DNA of 10,483 bases from Afipia sp. (GTDB lineage Bacteria > Pseudomonadota > Alphaproteobacteria > Rhizobiales > Xanthobacteraceae), in the NCBI GenBank assembly GCA_020056155.1, contig JAGVII010000152.1:1-10483 (forward strand). Direction: 5' to 3'. The notes beneath the pieces are model-generated. The model searched no databases, was not told the origin of the DNA, and saw nothing but the letters and a program-made list of their open reading frames with translations. Position 1 is the first letter of the stretch; each line of letters starts with the position of its first letter. Shown piece after piece: positions 1 to 6,490 of the stretch. The position numbers were made by a program, and so were the translations under genes.

Positions 1-232
1 CACGGGCGGTGATGAGATGCGCCGGAATGTTGTCGATCCGGTCGCCGACAAAACTGACCGATCCGGATTTCGGCTTTTCCATCCCGGCAATGGACTTCAG
101 CAACGTGGATTTGCCCGCACCGTTCGCGCCGGCGACTGTGACTATTTCACCGGAATCGACATTGATCGAAATATCCGAGATGGCGATCAGGCCGCGATAA
201 GCCGTGGTGAGGTTTGCGACATCAAGCAACAC
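1..232 (-). CDS. livF: Branched-chain amino acid-type ABC transporter ATP-binding protein LivF (partial, N-terminal 77 codons)
   Basis: This is the start of the second ATPase of a HAAT-type importer; the rest lies beyond the left edge. The reading frame gives VLLDVANLTTAYRGL at the N-terminus and then the Walker A motif GANGAGKST, as in LivF. LivF pairs with LivG on the cytoplasmic face and hydrolyses ATP to drive import. I place the start at GTG 232-230: the frame has a stop just upstream at 262-260, and GGGGGA (246-241 on the minus strand) sits 8 nt before it as a ribosome binding site. TTG 229 is a weaker alternative. The start lies inside the end of livG (11-nt overlap), so the two are very likely translationally coupled and made in matched amounts. 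Signature motif, Walker B and the H-loop are outside the window. Family assignment is secure; substrate is not. Confidence 0.93.
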   Translation of the reverse strand, partial: MLLDVANLTTAYRGLIAISDISINVDSGEIVTVAGANGAGKSTLLKSIAGMEKPKSGSVSFVGDRIDNIPAHLITAR

Positions 233-956
233 GGTGGCGATCCCCCAGATAGGCGGCGATCACCTTCTCGTCGCGCACGACTTCTTTGGGCAGGCCCTCC
301 GCCAGCACCTTGCCGAGATGCAGCACCACCGCACGGTCCACCAGCGGCATCACGACTTCCATGACATGCTCGACCATGACGACCGTGACACCGGTTTCTC
401 TCACCTTGCGGATCAGATCGACGCCGGCTGCCGCTTCGCTCGGCGTCAGCCCGGTCAGCACTTCATCGAGCAGCAGCAGCTTCGGCTCGGTCGCTAAAGC
501 GCGCGCCACTTCAAGGCGGCGTTTCTGCGGCGGCGTCAGGTCCGCCGCGGACGCATCGGCATGCGCCGCGAGGCCGACATAATCGAGAACATCGAGCGCC
601 TTGGCGCGGGCCTGCAACACTCCCGGATAACGCACAAACGCACCGACCGTGACGTTCTCAACCACCGACATGGAATCGAACGAACGCGGCACCTGATAAG
701 TCCGCGCGATGCCAAGATCGCAGCGATTCGCCGCAGGCAGCGGCGTAATGTCCCGCCCGTCGAATTCGATGACACCGAACGACACCGGAAACGAACCGGC
801 GATCAGGTTGAACAGCGTCGATTTCCCCGCGCCATTCGGACCGATCAGCCCGAGAATTTCGCCACGCTTGACGTCGAGATCGATGGAATCGTTCGCGACC
901 AGCCCGTCGAAACGGCGTGTCACGCTGCGGCAACTGACGAGCGGCCTGTCGGTCAT
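222..956 (-). CDS. livG: Branched-chain amino acid-type ABC transporter ATP-binding protein LivG
   Basis: This is a cytoplasmic ATPase subunit of the HAAT importer, 244 aa, the usual size for LivG. Visible motifs are Walker A GPNGAGKST (residues 39-47), Q-loop glutamine at 88 (RTYQVPR), ABC signature at about 140-144, Walker B LLLLDE (160-165) and H-loop His197 in VVMVEHVMEVV. The C-terminal tail GKVLAEGLPKEVV...AAYLG is the short LivG/LivF C-terminal element. The signature reads LTPPQ rather than LSGGQ, and the D-loop region reads DEVLTGLTPSE, a variant I associate with a rhizobial LivG subgroup rather than with decay. ATG 956 overlaps the livM stop as ATGA, with GAGG 7 nt upstream. Its own stop overlaps the livF start. 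Nothing suggests loss of function. Confidence 0.95.
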   Translation of the reverse strand: MTDRPLVSCRSVTRRFDGLVANDSIDLDVKRGEILGLIGPNGAGKSTLFNLIAGSFPVSFGVIEFDGRDITPLPAANRCDLGIARTYQVPRSFDSMSVVENVTVGAFVRYPGVLQARAKALDVLDYVGLAAHADASAADLTPPQKRRLEVARALATEPKLLLLDEVLTGLTPSEAAAGVDLIRKVRETGVTVVMVEHVMEVVMPLVDRAVVLHLGKVLAEGLPKEVVRDEKVIAAYLGDRHRVA

Positions 957-1960
957 GCCGTCGCCTCGCGTTTCACCGCCGGCTTGATGAAGCTGAGAAT
1001 GCCTTCAGGCCGCGTCAACGACACGATCATAATGAGCGCGCCGTAGATCACGAGGTCGAGGCCGGAACCCGAGCCGCCGAGATAGGAGCGTGTCAGTTCG
1101 GCCAGCGGGATCAGGATCAGTGCGCCGATGGCTGGTCCCCACAGCGAGCCGACGCCGCCGAGCACCGCAGGCAGCGCCATCAGCAGGGAGAAGCGGAAAT
1201 GCATCACACTGTCCGGGTCGATATAGGACACGAACGCCGCGTAAAACCCGCCGCCGACGGCTGTAAAGAATGCCGAGATCGCGGCCGCCGCCATCTTGGA
1301 ATGAAAGATCGTAACGCCGAGGCTCTCTGCCGCATCCGCGCTGTCCTTAACCGCGCGCCACCAATAACCCCATTTCGATTCGACAATGGAGAACGTGACC
1401 AGCCAGGTGACGGCGAACAGGCCAAGCGCGAAGTAGAAATACGGCGCCTTGTTGCGCGCGAACTGCAACGTCCACCACGAGTCGGGCGTAAACGGCCACT
1501 GGATGCCGAGCGCGGCGCCCGCATAGTCCCAGTTGTGGAACAGCAGCAGGCCGATTTCGGCGATCACGATGGTCGCGATCGAGAAGTAGTGTCCCTTGAG
1601 GCGGAAGCACGGGTACCCGAGCGCCAGCGCGATCAGCGCAGCGAAAATTCCGCCTGCGAGAAGCCCGCCCCACGGCGTGATGCCGAACTTCACATAAAGA
1701 ATACTGGTCGCGTATGCGCCGATCCCGAAATACAGCGCGTGTCCGAGAGAGACCTGTCCGCAGTAGCCGCCCAGCAGATTCCAGCTCTGCGACAGTGCCG
1801 CGAACAGCAATGTCAGGATCAGAACGTTCATCATGTAAACGTCGGTGACCAGCCGCGGCACCAGCGCGATCAGCGCGAACACGACAAACGCCGTTATGAG
1901 CTGACGCCGCCGGCCGGCGACGAATGCGGACATCGACGAGGCTGCAGCGCTCTGGGTCAT
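953..1960 (-). CDS. livM: Branched-chain amino acid-type ABC transporter permease LivM
   Basis: This is an inner-membrane permease subunit of about 335 aa, which forms the translocation channel with LivH. The protein is strongly hydrophobic, with many membrane segments, and carries the LivM hallmark GGYCGQVSLGHALYFGIGAY near residues 65-85. The C-terminal half has the loop with WRAVKDSADAAESLGV (the EAA-like coupling helix that docks on the ATPases) and the LPAVLGGVGSLWGPAIGA segment. An in-frame GTG at 1963 would add one residue, but ATG 1960 is preferred: GGGAGG (1971-1966) lies 5 nt before it, inside the last codons of livH, and stop and start form TGATG. The stop overlaps livG by 4 nt. 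Family certain; the transported compound cannot be told from this subunit. Confidence 0.94.
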   Translation of the reverse strand: MTQSAAASSMSAFVAGRRRQLITAFVVFALIALVPRLVTDVYMMNVLILTLLFAALSQSWNLLGGYCGQVSLGHALYFGIGAYATSILYVKFGITPWGGLLAGGIFAALIALALGYPCFRLKGHYFSIATIVIAEIGLLLFHNWDYAGAALGIQWPFTPDSWWTLQFARNKAPYFYFALGLFAVTWLVTFSIVESKWGYWWRAVKDSADAAESLGVTIFHSKMAAAAISAFFTAVGGGFYAAFVSYIDPDSVMHFRFSLLMALPAVLGGVGSLWGPAIGALILIPLAELTRSYLGGSGSGLDLVIYGALIMIVSLTRPEGILSFIKPAVKREATA

Positions 1961-2847
1961 CACAGCCTCCCGAACAGGCCGCTCGGCCTGACAAACAACA
2001 CCAGAAGATAGAGCGAATATACCCCGACCGATTTCAGCGACGCCGGCAGGATCAGCGTGGTCAGCGCCTCGACCAGCCCGACGATCACGCCCGCAACCAG
2101 CGCGCCGAAGATGCTGCCAAATCCACCCAACGCGACCGTCACGTAAGCAATCAGCGCAAAGGTACCGCCCACTTGCGGATGGATGTAGTAGAAAATCGCC
2201 AGCACGGCGCCCGCGATCCCGACGAGTGCGGCGCCGAGCCCCCAGCCGAGCGCGAATACGCGGTTACGGTCGATACCGACCAAGGCCACCGCGCCCTGAT
2301 CTTCGCGCGTCGCCTCAAGCGCCTTGCCGAAGTCGGTTCGTGTGATCAGCCAATAGAGCCCGGCAAACACCGCCAACGAGACCGCTCCGCCGAAAATCTG
2401 CGGCCATGGCAGGTATACGCCGCCAAGGTTCAGCGTCTTGCCGCCGAGCCAGGTATTGGCGATGTTCCGATAATCCGGCGTAAAGAAGTATTGCGCGAGG
2501 CCCTGGATCAGCAGCGCGAGGCCAAAGGTCGCGAAAATCTGCACCATGCCGGGGTTGGCCTTGGCGCGCATCGCATAGCGGATAATGCCCGCATAGACCG
2601 ACACGCCCAGCACGAACATCAGCGCCACCACCAGCGGCATGAGCACGACCGGATCGAGCGTCGTTGCGAGCACCAGCCCGAAGGTCGCGTACATCGCCAG
2701 CATAAGGAACTCGCCGTGGGCGAAGTTCACCACGTCCATTAACCCGAAGATCAGCGAGAGACCGACCGCGATCAACGCGTAGATCAGCCCCAGCAGGAGG
2801 CCGCTCGCGATTACCTGAAGAAAGGCCTGTGTTGTCACCGGGAACAA
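1960..2847 (-). CDS. livH: Branched-chain amino acid-type ABC transporter permease LivH
   Basis: This is the second inner-membrane permease of the importer, about 295 aa with roughly eight hydrophobic segments. The LivH hallmark GLIYALIAVGLSLIFGLMD followed by NFAHGEFLMLAMY occupies about residues 19-55, and ALEATREDQGAVALVGID marks the cytoplasmic coupling loop. The C-terminus (IFGALVAGVIVGLVEALT and VLFVRPSGLFGRL) is typical. No ATG fits the N-terminus: the frame runs back to a TAG at about 2910 with only TTG 2847 and GTG 2838 as sensible starts. I chose TTG 2847, but GTG 2838 (eight to ten residues before the first helix) is nearly as good, and neither has a strong ribosome binding site. 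It lies 99 bp downstream of the binding-protein gene, beyond a terminator. Confidence 0.92.
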   Translation of the reverse strand: MFPVTTQAFLQVIASGLLLGLIYALIAVGLSLIFGLMDVVNFAHGEFLMLAMYATFGLVLATTLDPVVLMPLVVALMFVLGVSVYAGIIRYAMRAKANPGMVQIFATFGLALLIQGLAQYFFTPDYRNIANTWLGGKTLNLGGVYLPWPQIFGGAVSLAVFAGLYWLITRTDFGKALEATREDQGAVALVGIDRNRVFALGWGLGAALVGIAGAVLAIFYYIHPQVGGTFALIAYVTVALGGFGSIFGALVAGVIVGLVEALTTLILPASLKSVGVYSLYLLVLFVRPSGLFGRL

Positions 2848-2909
2848 TCCATCGAGGAACGGGTGCGCGAAGCGGCGCTGTCGCCATACACCAGGGTCAA
2901 GCTTGCACT

Positions 2910-2937
2910 AAAAAGGCGCTGCCCTGAAGGCAGCGCC
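2910..2937 (-). terminator. Intrinsic terminator between the binding-protein gene and livH
   Basis: A perfect 9-bp GC-rich stem (GGCGCTGCC at 2937-2929 paired with GGCAGCGCC at 2923-2915, read on the minus strand) has a 5-nt loop and is followed at once by TTTTT (2914-2910). It starts 9 bp after the livK stop codon. This is a textbook rho-independent terminator in the direction of transcription. Since livH, livM, livG and livF follow in the same direction with no clear promoter of their own, it probably acts as a partial terminator or 3' stabilising hairpin that makes the periplasmic binding protein more abundant than the membrane parts. The hairpin is directly visible; its efficiency is inferred. 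Confidence 0.88.
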
Positions 2938-2946
2938 GTTTCGGTC

Positions 2947-4188
2947 TCAGCCGTTCATCGGCCATTTCGGCTCGGCGACCGCAGCCTGCGCCGGATACAC
3001 GGTCACGAACTTGCCGCCGAGATACTGCAGCAGCACCGGATCGGCATCATCGTTCTGCCCCTCAGGGGTGAACTTGATGCGCTTCCACGGCATGATGGTC
3101 TTCTCGCCGGGCGTATCGGTGGCCGCGAGCGCCGCACGGATCTTCTCGCCGTCGGTGGACTTCGCCCGGTCGATCGCGTCGGCGAGAACCAGGATGCAGG
3201 TCAGCTGTCGTGAGGTATTGTCGTTCAGGTCGCGGTTGGCACGCGCCTTGAACATGTCGTTGACCTTGCCGACCGACGGACGCTTGGCTGCGAGATCGAG
3301 CGAGAAGCTGGCGCGCGAAATCATGCCGTTGAGCTTGTCACCGACCGCGTCGAACGTCGCCTTGTCGGAAAATCCTGCCGCCTGTGCCAGAATGTTGTTC
3401 GGCTTGTAGCCGAGTTCGTCCATGGTCTTCATCAGAAGGATGGTGTCGGTGGTATAGCTCGACGGCAGCAGCACATCCGGATTGGCACTCTTGATCTGCT
3501 GCACTTCAGCGGTCAGTGACGGTGAACTGGCGCGATACTTGATGTCGACGGCAACCTTGTAGCCGCGATCCGCCGCTAGCTTGCGTTGCACGTTCGACGA
3601 GTCGGTGCCGAAAATCGTGTCCTCGAAGAACAGCCCGACAGTGTCGATCTTCTTGCCCTTCTTCTTCAACGCATCCATGAACTCGAACATCGCGAGAGAG
3701 AACATCTCGTCATGGGCCGCGGGTCGGAAAAAGAACTTGAGGCCCCGGCGATGCAGGCTCGGCGACGACGAGTCGGCTGCAATGTACGGAATGCCGTAGC
3801 GTTCGCAGGATGCGCTGACCGTCGCCGACACCGACGAATGGAACGCGCCGCAGATCGCGACCACCTTGTCCTGGGTGATCAGACGCTCGGCTTCGGCGCG
3901 GCCTTTCTGCGGATCGCCCTGATGATCGGCGAAAACCAGCTTGATCTTGGCGCCGCCGAGGCCCGCGAGCCCGGCGTTCTTTGCGGTCGGCAGATCGAGA
4001 TCGTGCGAGTTGTTGACGATATCGACCGCGGTTTCCAGCGCGTGACGCGCGTCCGCGCCGATCTGGGCCGTAGGTCCTGTCAGGGGCCAGATGCAACCGA
4101 TCAGGATTTCCTTGCCGGCTTGCGCAAACGCATGCGTTCCCGCCAACGACAGAGCAACACCGGACAACAATAGTTCGCGACGATTCAT
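2947..4188 (-). CDS. livK: Periplasmic branched-chain amino acid-type substrate-binding protein (LivK-like, Peripla_BP_6)
   Basis: This is a secreted ligand-binding protein of 413 aa that delivers substrate to LivHM. The N-terminus MNRRELLLSGVALSLAG followed by THAFAQA is a signal peptide with an Ala-rich cleavage site near residue 24; the paired arginines leave Tat export possible, though Sec is as likely. The mature protein starts KEILIGCIWPLTGPTAQIGAD, the first strand and ligand loop of type I periplasmic binding proteins. It continues with typical stretches such as VFADHQGDPQKGRAEAERLI and AICGAFHSSVSATVSASCERYGIPY (split over two helices). Start ATG 4188 is fixed by AGGAG (4201-4197) 8 nt upstream and by the signal peptide; an in-frame upstream extension to 4392 is not believable. 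It follows the DUF1445 gene by 80 bp. Ligand unknown: LivK-like proteins in rhizobia also bind amides, urea or aromatic acids. Confidence 0.93.
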   Translation of the reverse strand: MNRRELLLSGVALSLAGTHAFAQAGKEILIGCIWPLTGPTAQIGADARHALETAVDIVNNSHDLDLPTAKNAGLAGLGGAKIKLVFADHQGDPQKGRAEAERLITQDKVVAICGAFHSSVSATVSASCERYGIPYIAADSSSPSLHRRGLKFFFRPAAHDEMFSLAMFEFMDALKKKGKKIDTVGLFFEDTIFGTDSSNVQRKLAADRGYKVAVDIKYRASSPSLTAEVQQIKSANPDVLLPSSYTTDTILLMKTMDELGYKPNNILAQAAGFSDKATFDAVGDKLNGMISRASFSLDLAAKRPSVGKVNDMFKARANRDLNDNTSRQLTCILVLADAIDRAKSTDGEKIRAALAATDTPGEKTIMPWKRIKFTPEGQNDDADPVLLQYLGGKFVTVYPAQAAVAEPKWPMNG

Positions 4189-4196
4189 CGAAAATA

Positions 4197-4201
4197 CTCC
4201 T
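4197..4201 (-). promoter_or_regulatory. Ribosome binding site that fixes the livK start
   Basis: AGGAG read on the minus strand lies 8 nt before ATG 4188. It separates the true start from a long in-frame extension that would overlap the end of the upstream gene. A PmeI-type palindrome GTTTAAAC lies just upstream (4203-4210); I assign it no role. Confidence 0.8.
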
Positions 4202-4268
4202 GGTTTAAACGCAACCTCATGGCTGGCAGAGGCTTCGCGGGCTGATCTGGCGTAACTCGCAGGCAAGG

Positions 4269-5093
4269 CTACTGGATCGAAAACTCCGAATTGCGAACGT
4301 CTGTCACCAGCATGAAGCCAGGTGCATGGGTGATTGCGAAAGCCGGCCGCGATTGCAGGATGACCGATTGCGGCGTGACTCCGCACGCCCAAAATACCGG
4401 CATTTCATCGGGCTGAATGCTTACTGCGTCGCCATAGTCAGGCTTCGCGATATCCTTGATGCCGATCAGTTCCGGCTTGTCGATATGGACCGGCGCGCCG
4501 TGCACCGCCGGGAATCGCGTGGTGATCTGAATGGCGCGGATCGCCTCCGCCGGCTTGAACGGGCGCATCGAGACCACCATCGGCCCGGCGAACGGTCCCG
4601 CCGATGCGCAGGGAACATTGGTGCGATACATCGGGACGTTACGCTTCTCCTCGATGTGGCGGATTTTCAATCCATCGGCGATCAGAGCTTCCTCGAATGA
4701 GAACGAGCAGCCGATGACGAAGGCGACGAAATCGTCCCGCCAGTGCGCCATGATGTCGGTGGGCTCTTCGCTCAGTTCCCCGTCGCGCCAGACCCGATAG
4801 CGCGGAATATCCGTGCGGATGTCGAGATCGATGCCGAGCGCCGGAATGCGCGGGTCACCTACCTCGGACATGCCGATGATCGGACACGGCTTGGGATTGA
4901 GCTGGCAGAAACGATGAAACGAAGCCGCGAGGTCTTCGGGCACGATGGCGAGATTGCCCTGAACGTAACCGGGCGCAACACCCGCGGTGACGTCAACCTT
5001 GCCTGAGCGATAGGCCAGCCGCGCGTCCCGGCTTGGAAGACCCGCGCCCAGACCGTGAACCGATCGAGACACCTGTTCGGCCGCCGAGAGCAT
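4269..5093 (-). CDS. DUF1445 / D-glutamate cyclase-like family protein (putative hydro-lyase, UPF0317 / YcsI family)
   Basis: This 274-aa, probably cytoplasmic protein has family hallmarks [13 protein letters not shown] (residues 40-52), the central [30 protein letters not shown], and the C-terminal [11 protein letters not shown] (232-242) followed by [12 protein letters not shown]. Length and motif order match the full UPF0317 family. Bacterial members are usually annotated as putative hydro-lyases. The related mammalian domain in DGLUCY converts D-glutamate to 5-oxo-D-proline and water, and B. subtilis YcsI is encoded near the 5-oxoprolinase genes. Start ATG 5093 has a strong site GGAGGGG (5104-5098) 4 to 6 nt upstream. 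It is the first gene of the transport operon and diverges from the LysR gene, so its substrate is plausibly what the importer brings in. Family is firm; the reaction here is inferred. Confidence 0.88.
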   Translation of the reverse strand: MLSAAEQVSRSVHGLGAGLPSRDARLAYRSGKVDVTAGVAPGYVQGNLAIVPEDLAASFHRFCQLNPKPCPIIGMSEVGDPRIPALGIDLDIRTDIPRYRVWRDGELSEEPTDIMAHWRDDFVAFVIGCSFSFEEALIADGLKIRHIEEKRNVPMYRTNVPCASAGPFAGPMVVSMRPFKPAEAIRAIQITTRFPAVHGAPVHIDKPELIGIKDIAKPDYGDAVSIQPDEMPVFWACGVTPQSVILQSRPAFAITHAPGFMLVTDVRNSEFSIQ

Positions 5094-5204
5094 AGGACCC
5101 CTCCAATTTCCGTCAAAAAGAGTGGATCATTGCCCTACGATAAAGTCTAGTCGCGTTTTCTTATAAGAAACGATAAGCTGGACTAATAGGTGTGGGGCTA
5201 CGGC
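5094..5204. promoter_or_regulatory. Divergent control region between the DUF1445-liv operon and the LysR gene
   Basis: This 111-bp AT-richer gap separates two divergent genes. At 5157-5170 lies a perfect 14-bp palindrome, TTTCTTATAAGAAA, which contains the T-N11-A pattern of LysR-type binding sites. It is flanked by similar CGATAA words (5139-5143 region and 5171-5176) and by an imperfectly placed inverted pair TAGTC (5148-5152) / GACTA (5181-5185). The palindrome also contains TATAAG (5162-5167), a possible -10 for the LysR gene, which would fit autorepression. I see no convincing -35 for either direction, which is common for LysR-activated promoters. Confidence 0.65.
5157..5170. promoter_or_regulatory. 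Perfect 14-bp palindrome, candidate LysR-type operator
   Basis: TTTCTTATAAGAAA reads the same on both strands and is the only strong dyad in the divergent gap. It lies 35 bp before the LysR start at 5205 and 64 bp before the DUF1445 start. Position, AT-rich dyad and T-N11-A spacing are those expected for the recognition site of the adjacent regulator. The match to a binding site is inference. Confidence 0.65.
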
Positions 5205-6161
5205 ATGGTGGATTTCAAATCGATCGAGACGTTTCTCTGGGTGGTGACGCTCGGAAGCTTTGGTGGCGCGGCGCGCAAACTCAACACCACCCAGCCTGCG
5301 ATCTCGCAGCGCATCTCCCAACTCGAAGCCGAGATGGGTGTGAAGCTGCTGCAGCGTGACAGCCGTTCCGTGATGCCGACGCCAAGCGGGCGACAGATGC
5401 TGCAATACGCCGAGAAGCTGATTGGGCTGCGCTCCGAGATGCTGGCCGCGGTGATGGATCGCTCTGCGATGCGCGGCGTGCTGCGTCTCGGTGTTTCAGA
5501 AACCATCGTCCACACTTGGCTGCCAAAACTGATCGAGCGCGTCGCCAGCACACATCCTAATCTGTCGCTAGAAGTTGAAGTCGATATCACACCGAACCTT
5601 CGCGCGCGCCTGCTGGCGCAGGAAATTGACCTCGCCTTCTGTCAGGGACCGTTGTCGTTATCGAACGTACGCAACCGCGTGCTTTGCGATTACCCGATTT
5701 CCTTTGTCGCCAGCCCGTCGCTCGGTCTCGGCACCGGCGTGTTGACGGTTCATGATCTTGCGCGCTTTGCGATCATCACCTTCGCGCGCAAGACGCAGCC
5801 TTATGAAATCGTGCGATCATTGTTCAACCGGCCCGACCTGCCGCAAACACGGCTACACGCCAGCGCGTCGCTGGCGACCGTGATCCGGATGGCGACCGAT
5901 GGCATCGGCGTCGCGGTGATCCCGACGGCGATCGTCGAACGAGAACTGGCGGAAGGACAACTCCGGTTGTTGTCCACCGATCTTCAGGTGCCGACACTGA
6001 CGTTCGCCGCAAGCTGGCTCGCATCACCCGATACGCTGGCCGCCGAACTGGTCGCCGATCTTGCCGTGAAACTTGCACAGGCAGAAGATGACACGGCCGC
6101 CGCGCGCGGTGTCAGTGCTGCGACGGCGGTGGCTCGTCCGGTATCTCCAGCGCTTCCGTGA
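5205..6161 (+). CDS. LysR family transcriptional regulator
   Basis: This is a 318-aa cytoplasmic DNA-binding regulator. The N-terminal winged helix-turn-helix spans residues 1-60, with the HTH core GSFGGAARKLNTTQPAISQR (17-36) and the following QLEAEMGVKLLQRDSR wing. Residues about 90-295 form the LysR substrate-binding domain (GVLRLGVSETIVHTWLP, EIDLAFCQGPL, MATDGIGVAVIP). Start ATG 5205 is chosen because MVDFKSIETFL is where family proteins begin and GGGG (5194-5197) is 7 nt upstream; GTG 5190 in the same frame is an alternative. The last 25 residues are an Ala/Pro-rich tail past the usual end of the domain and overlap the convergent DUF6894 gene by 50 bp. It probably controls the divergent DUF1445-liv operon; the co-inducer is unknown. 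Confidence 0.93.
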   Translation: MVDFKSIETFLWVVTLGSFGGAARKLNTTQPAISQRISQLEAEMGVKLLQRDSRSVMPTPSGRQMLQYAEKLIGLRSEMLAAVMDRSAMRGVLRLGVSETIVHTWLPKLIERVASTHPNLSLEVEVDITPNLRARLLAQEIDLAFCQGPLSLSNVRNRVLCDYPISFVASPSLGLGTGVLTVHDLARFAIITFARKTQPYEIVRSLFNRPDLPQTRLHASASLATVIRMATDGIGVAVIPTAIVERELAEGQLRLLSTDLQVPTLTFAASWLASPDTLAAELVADLAVKLAQAEDDTAAARGVSAATAVARPVSPALP

Positions 6162-6369
6162 ACGGAAATTCGAGCACGATCTCTCCTGCGGCGTCGGTAA
6201 CCTCGAGAGACGCCGACAAGAGGCTCGGGTCCTTACCTTCTTCCTGAAGAATTTGCCGAATGGTCGCGCGCGCTACGCGCCAGGCGTGATCGGGATCGCG
6301 CAATTCAGCCCCCTCAGGGTCCGGAATAAGCGTCTCGCCGATGCGGGTGTTGAAAAAGTAACGGGGCAT
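6112..6369 (-). CDS. Small DUF6894-family protein
   Basis: This 85-aa protein begins MPRYFFNTRIGETLIPDPEG and continues ELRDPDHAWRVARATIRQIL, the characteristic pattern of the DUF6894 proteins that are numerous in Bradyrhizobium and relatives. These have a MPRYFF strand, an acidic PD.EG turn, then an alpha helix carrying A..A. The C-terminal half has a strand EVTDAAGEIVLEFPFTEAL. It has no signal peptide, membrane helix or cysteine; function is unknown for the family. Start ATG 6369 fits the family exactly. No good ribosome binding site precedes it. The 3' end overlaps the LysR gene by 50 bp in convergent orientation. It diverges from the TauE-like gene. Confidence 0.82.
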   Translation of the reverse strand: MPRYFFNTRIGETLIPDPEGAELRDPDHAWRVARATIRQILQEEGKDPSLLSASLEVTDAAGEIVLEFPFTEALEIPDEPPPSQH

Positions 6370-6375
6370 GTCCGA

Positions 6376-6404
6376 AATCTAGGACTGACGCCGCAAACCC
6401 ACAA
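6376..6404 (-). promoter_or_regulatory. Possible sigma-70-type promoter for the DUF6894 gene
   Basis: On the minus strand TTGTGG (6404-6399) and TAGATT (6381-6376) are separated by 17 bp. Only 3 of 6 and 4 of 6 bases match consensus, so this is weak. The expected transcription start, 7 nt past the -10, falls on the A of ATG 6369, which would make the mRNA leaderless. The rest of the 121-bp gap (6370-6490) shows no clear signal for the TauE-like gene. Confidence 0.35.
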
Positions 6405-6490
6405 GGGCGGCCTGCATTTCCGCGCGGCGATATAGGTTGATCTCGATGAGCGTTCTGAGGCCTAACTGGGGCATCTGACGGAATCATGAC

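Noticed and set aside
1199-2742. Two long overlapping plus-strand open frames (270 and 272 codons) antisense to livM and livH
   Set aside because: They are rich in Arg, Gln, His and Asp, as expected for the antisense of membrane-protein genes in GC-rich DNA, with no recognisable domain or ribosome binding site.
3586-4173. 195-codon plus-strand open frame antisense to livK
   Set aside because: Arg/Glu-rich shadow of the binding-protein gene with no family resemblance.
4189-4392. A 68-residue in-frame N-terminal extension of the LivK-like protein
   Set aside because: It would hide the signal peptide and overlap the DUF1445 gene by over 120 bp. AGGAG sits 8 nt before the internal ATG at 4188.
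5190-5204. GTG start at 5190 for the LysR gene
   Set aside because: ATG 5205 matches the usual LysR N-terminus and has GGGG 7 nt upstream; the five extra residues add nothing. It cannot be fully excluded.
6073-6435. 120-codon plus-strand open frame across the DUF6894 gene
   Set aside because: It lies antisense to a recognisable family protein, is Arg-rich, and has no start signal.
6436-6465. TTGATC-N18-CCTAAC as a promoter for the TauE-like gene
   Set aside because: The -10 matches only three of six consensus bases and the spacing is off; too weak to annotate.
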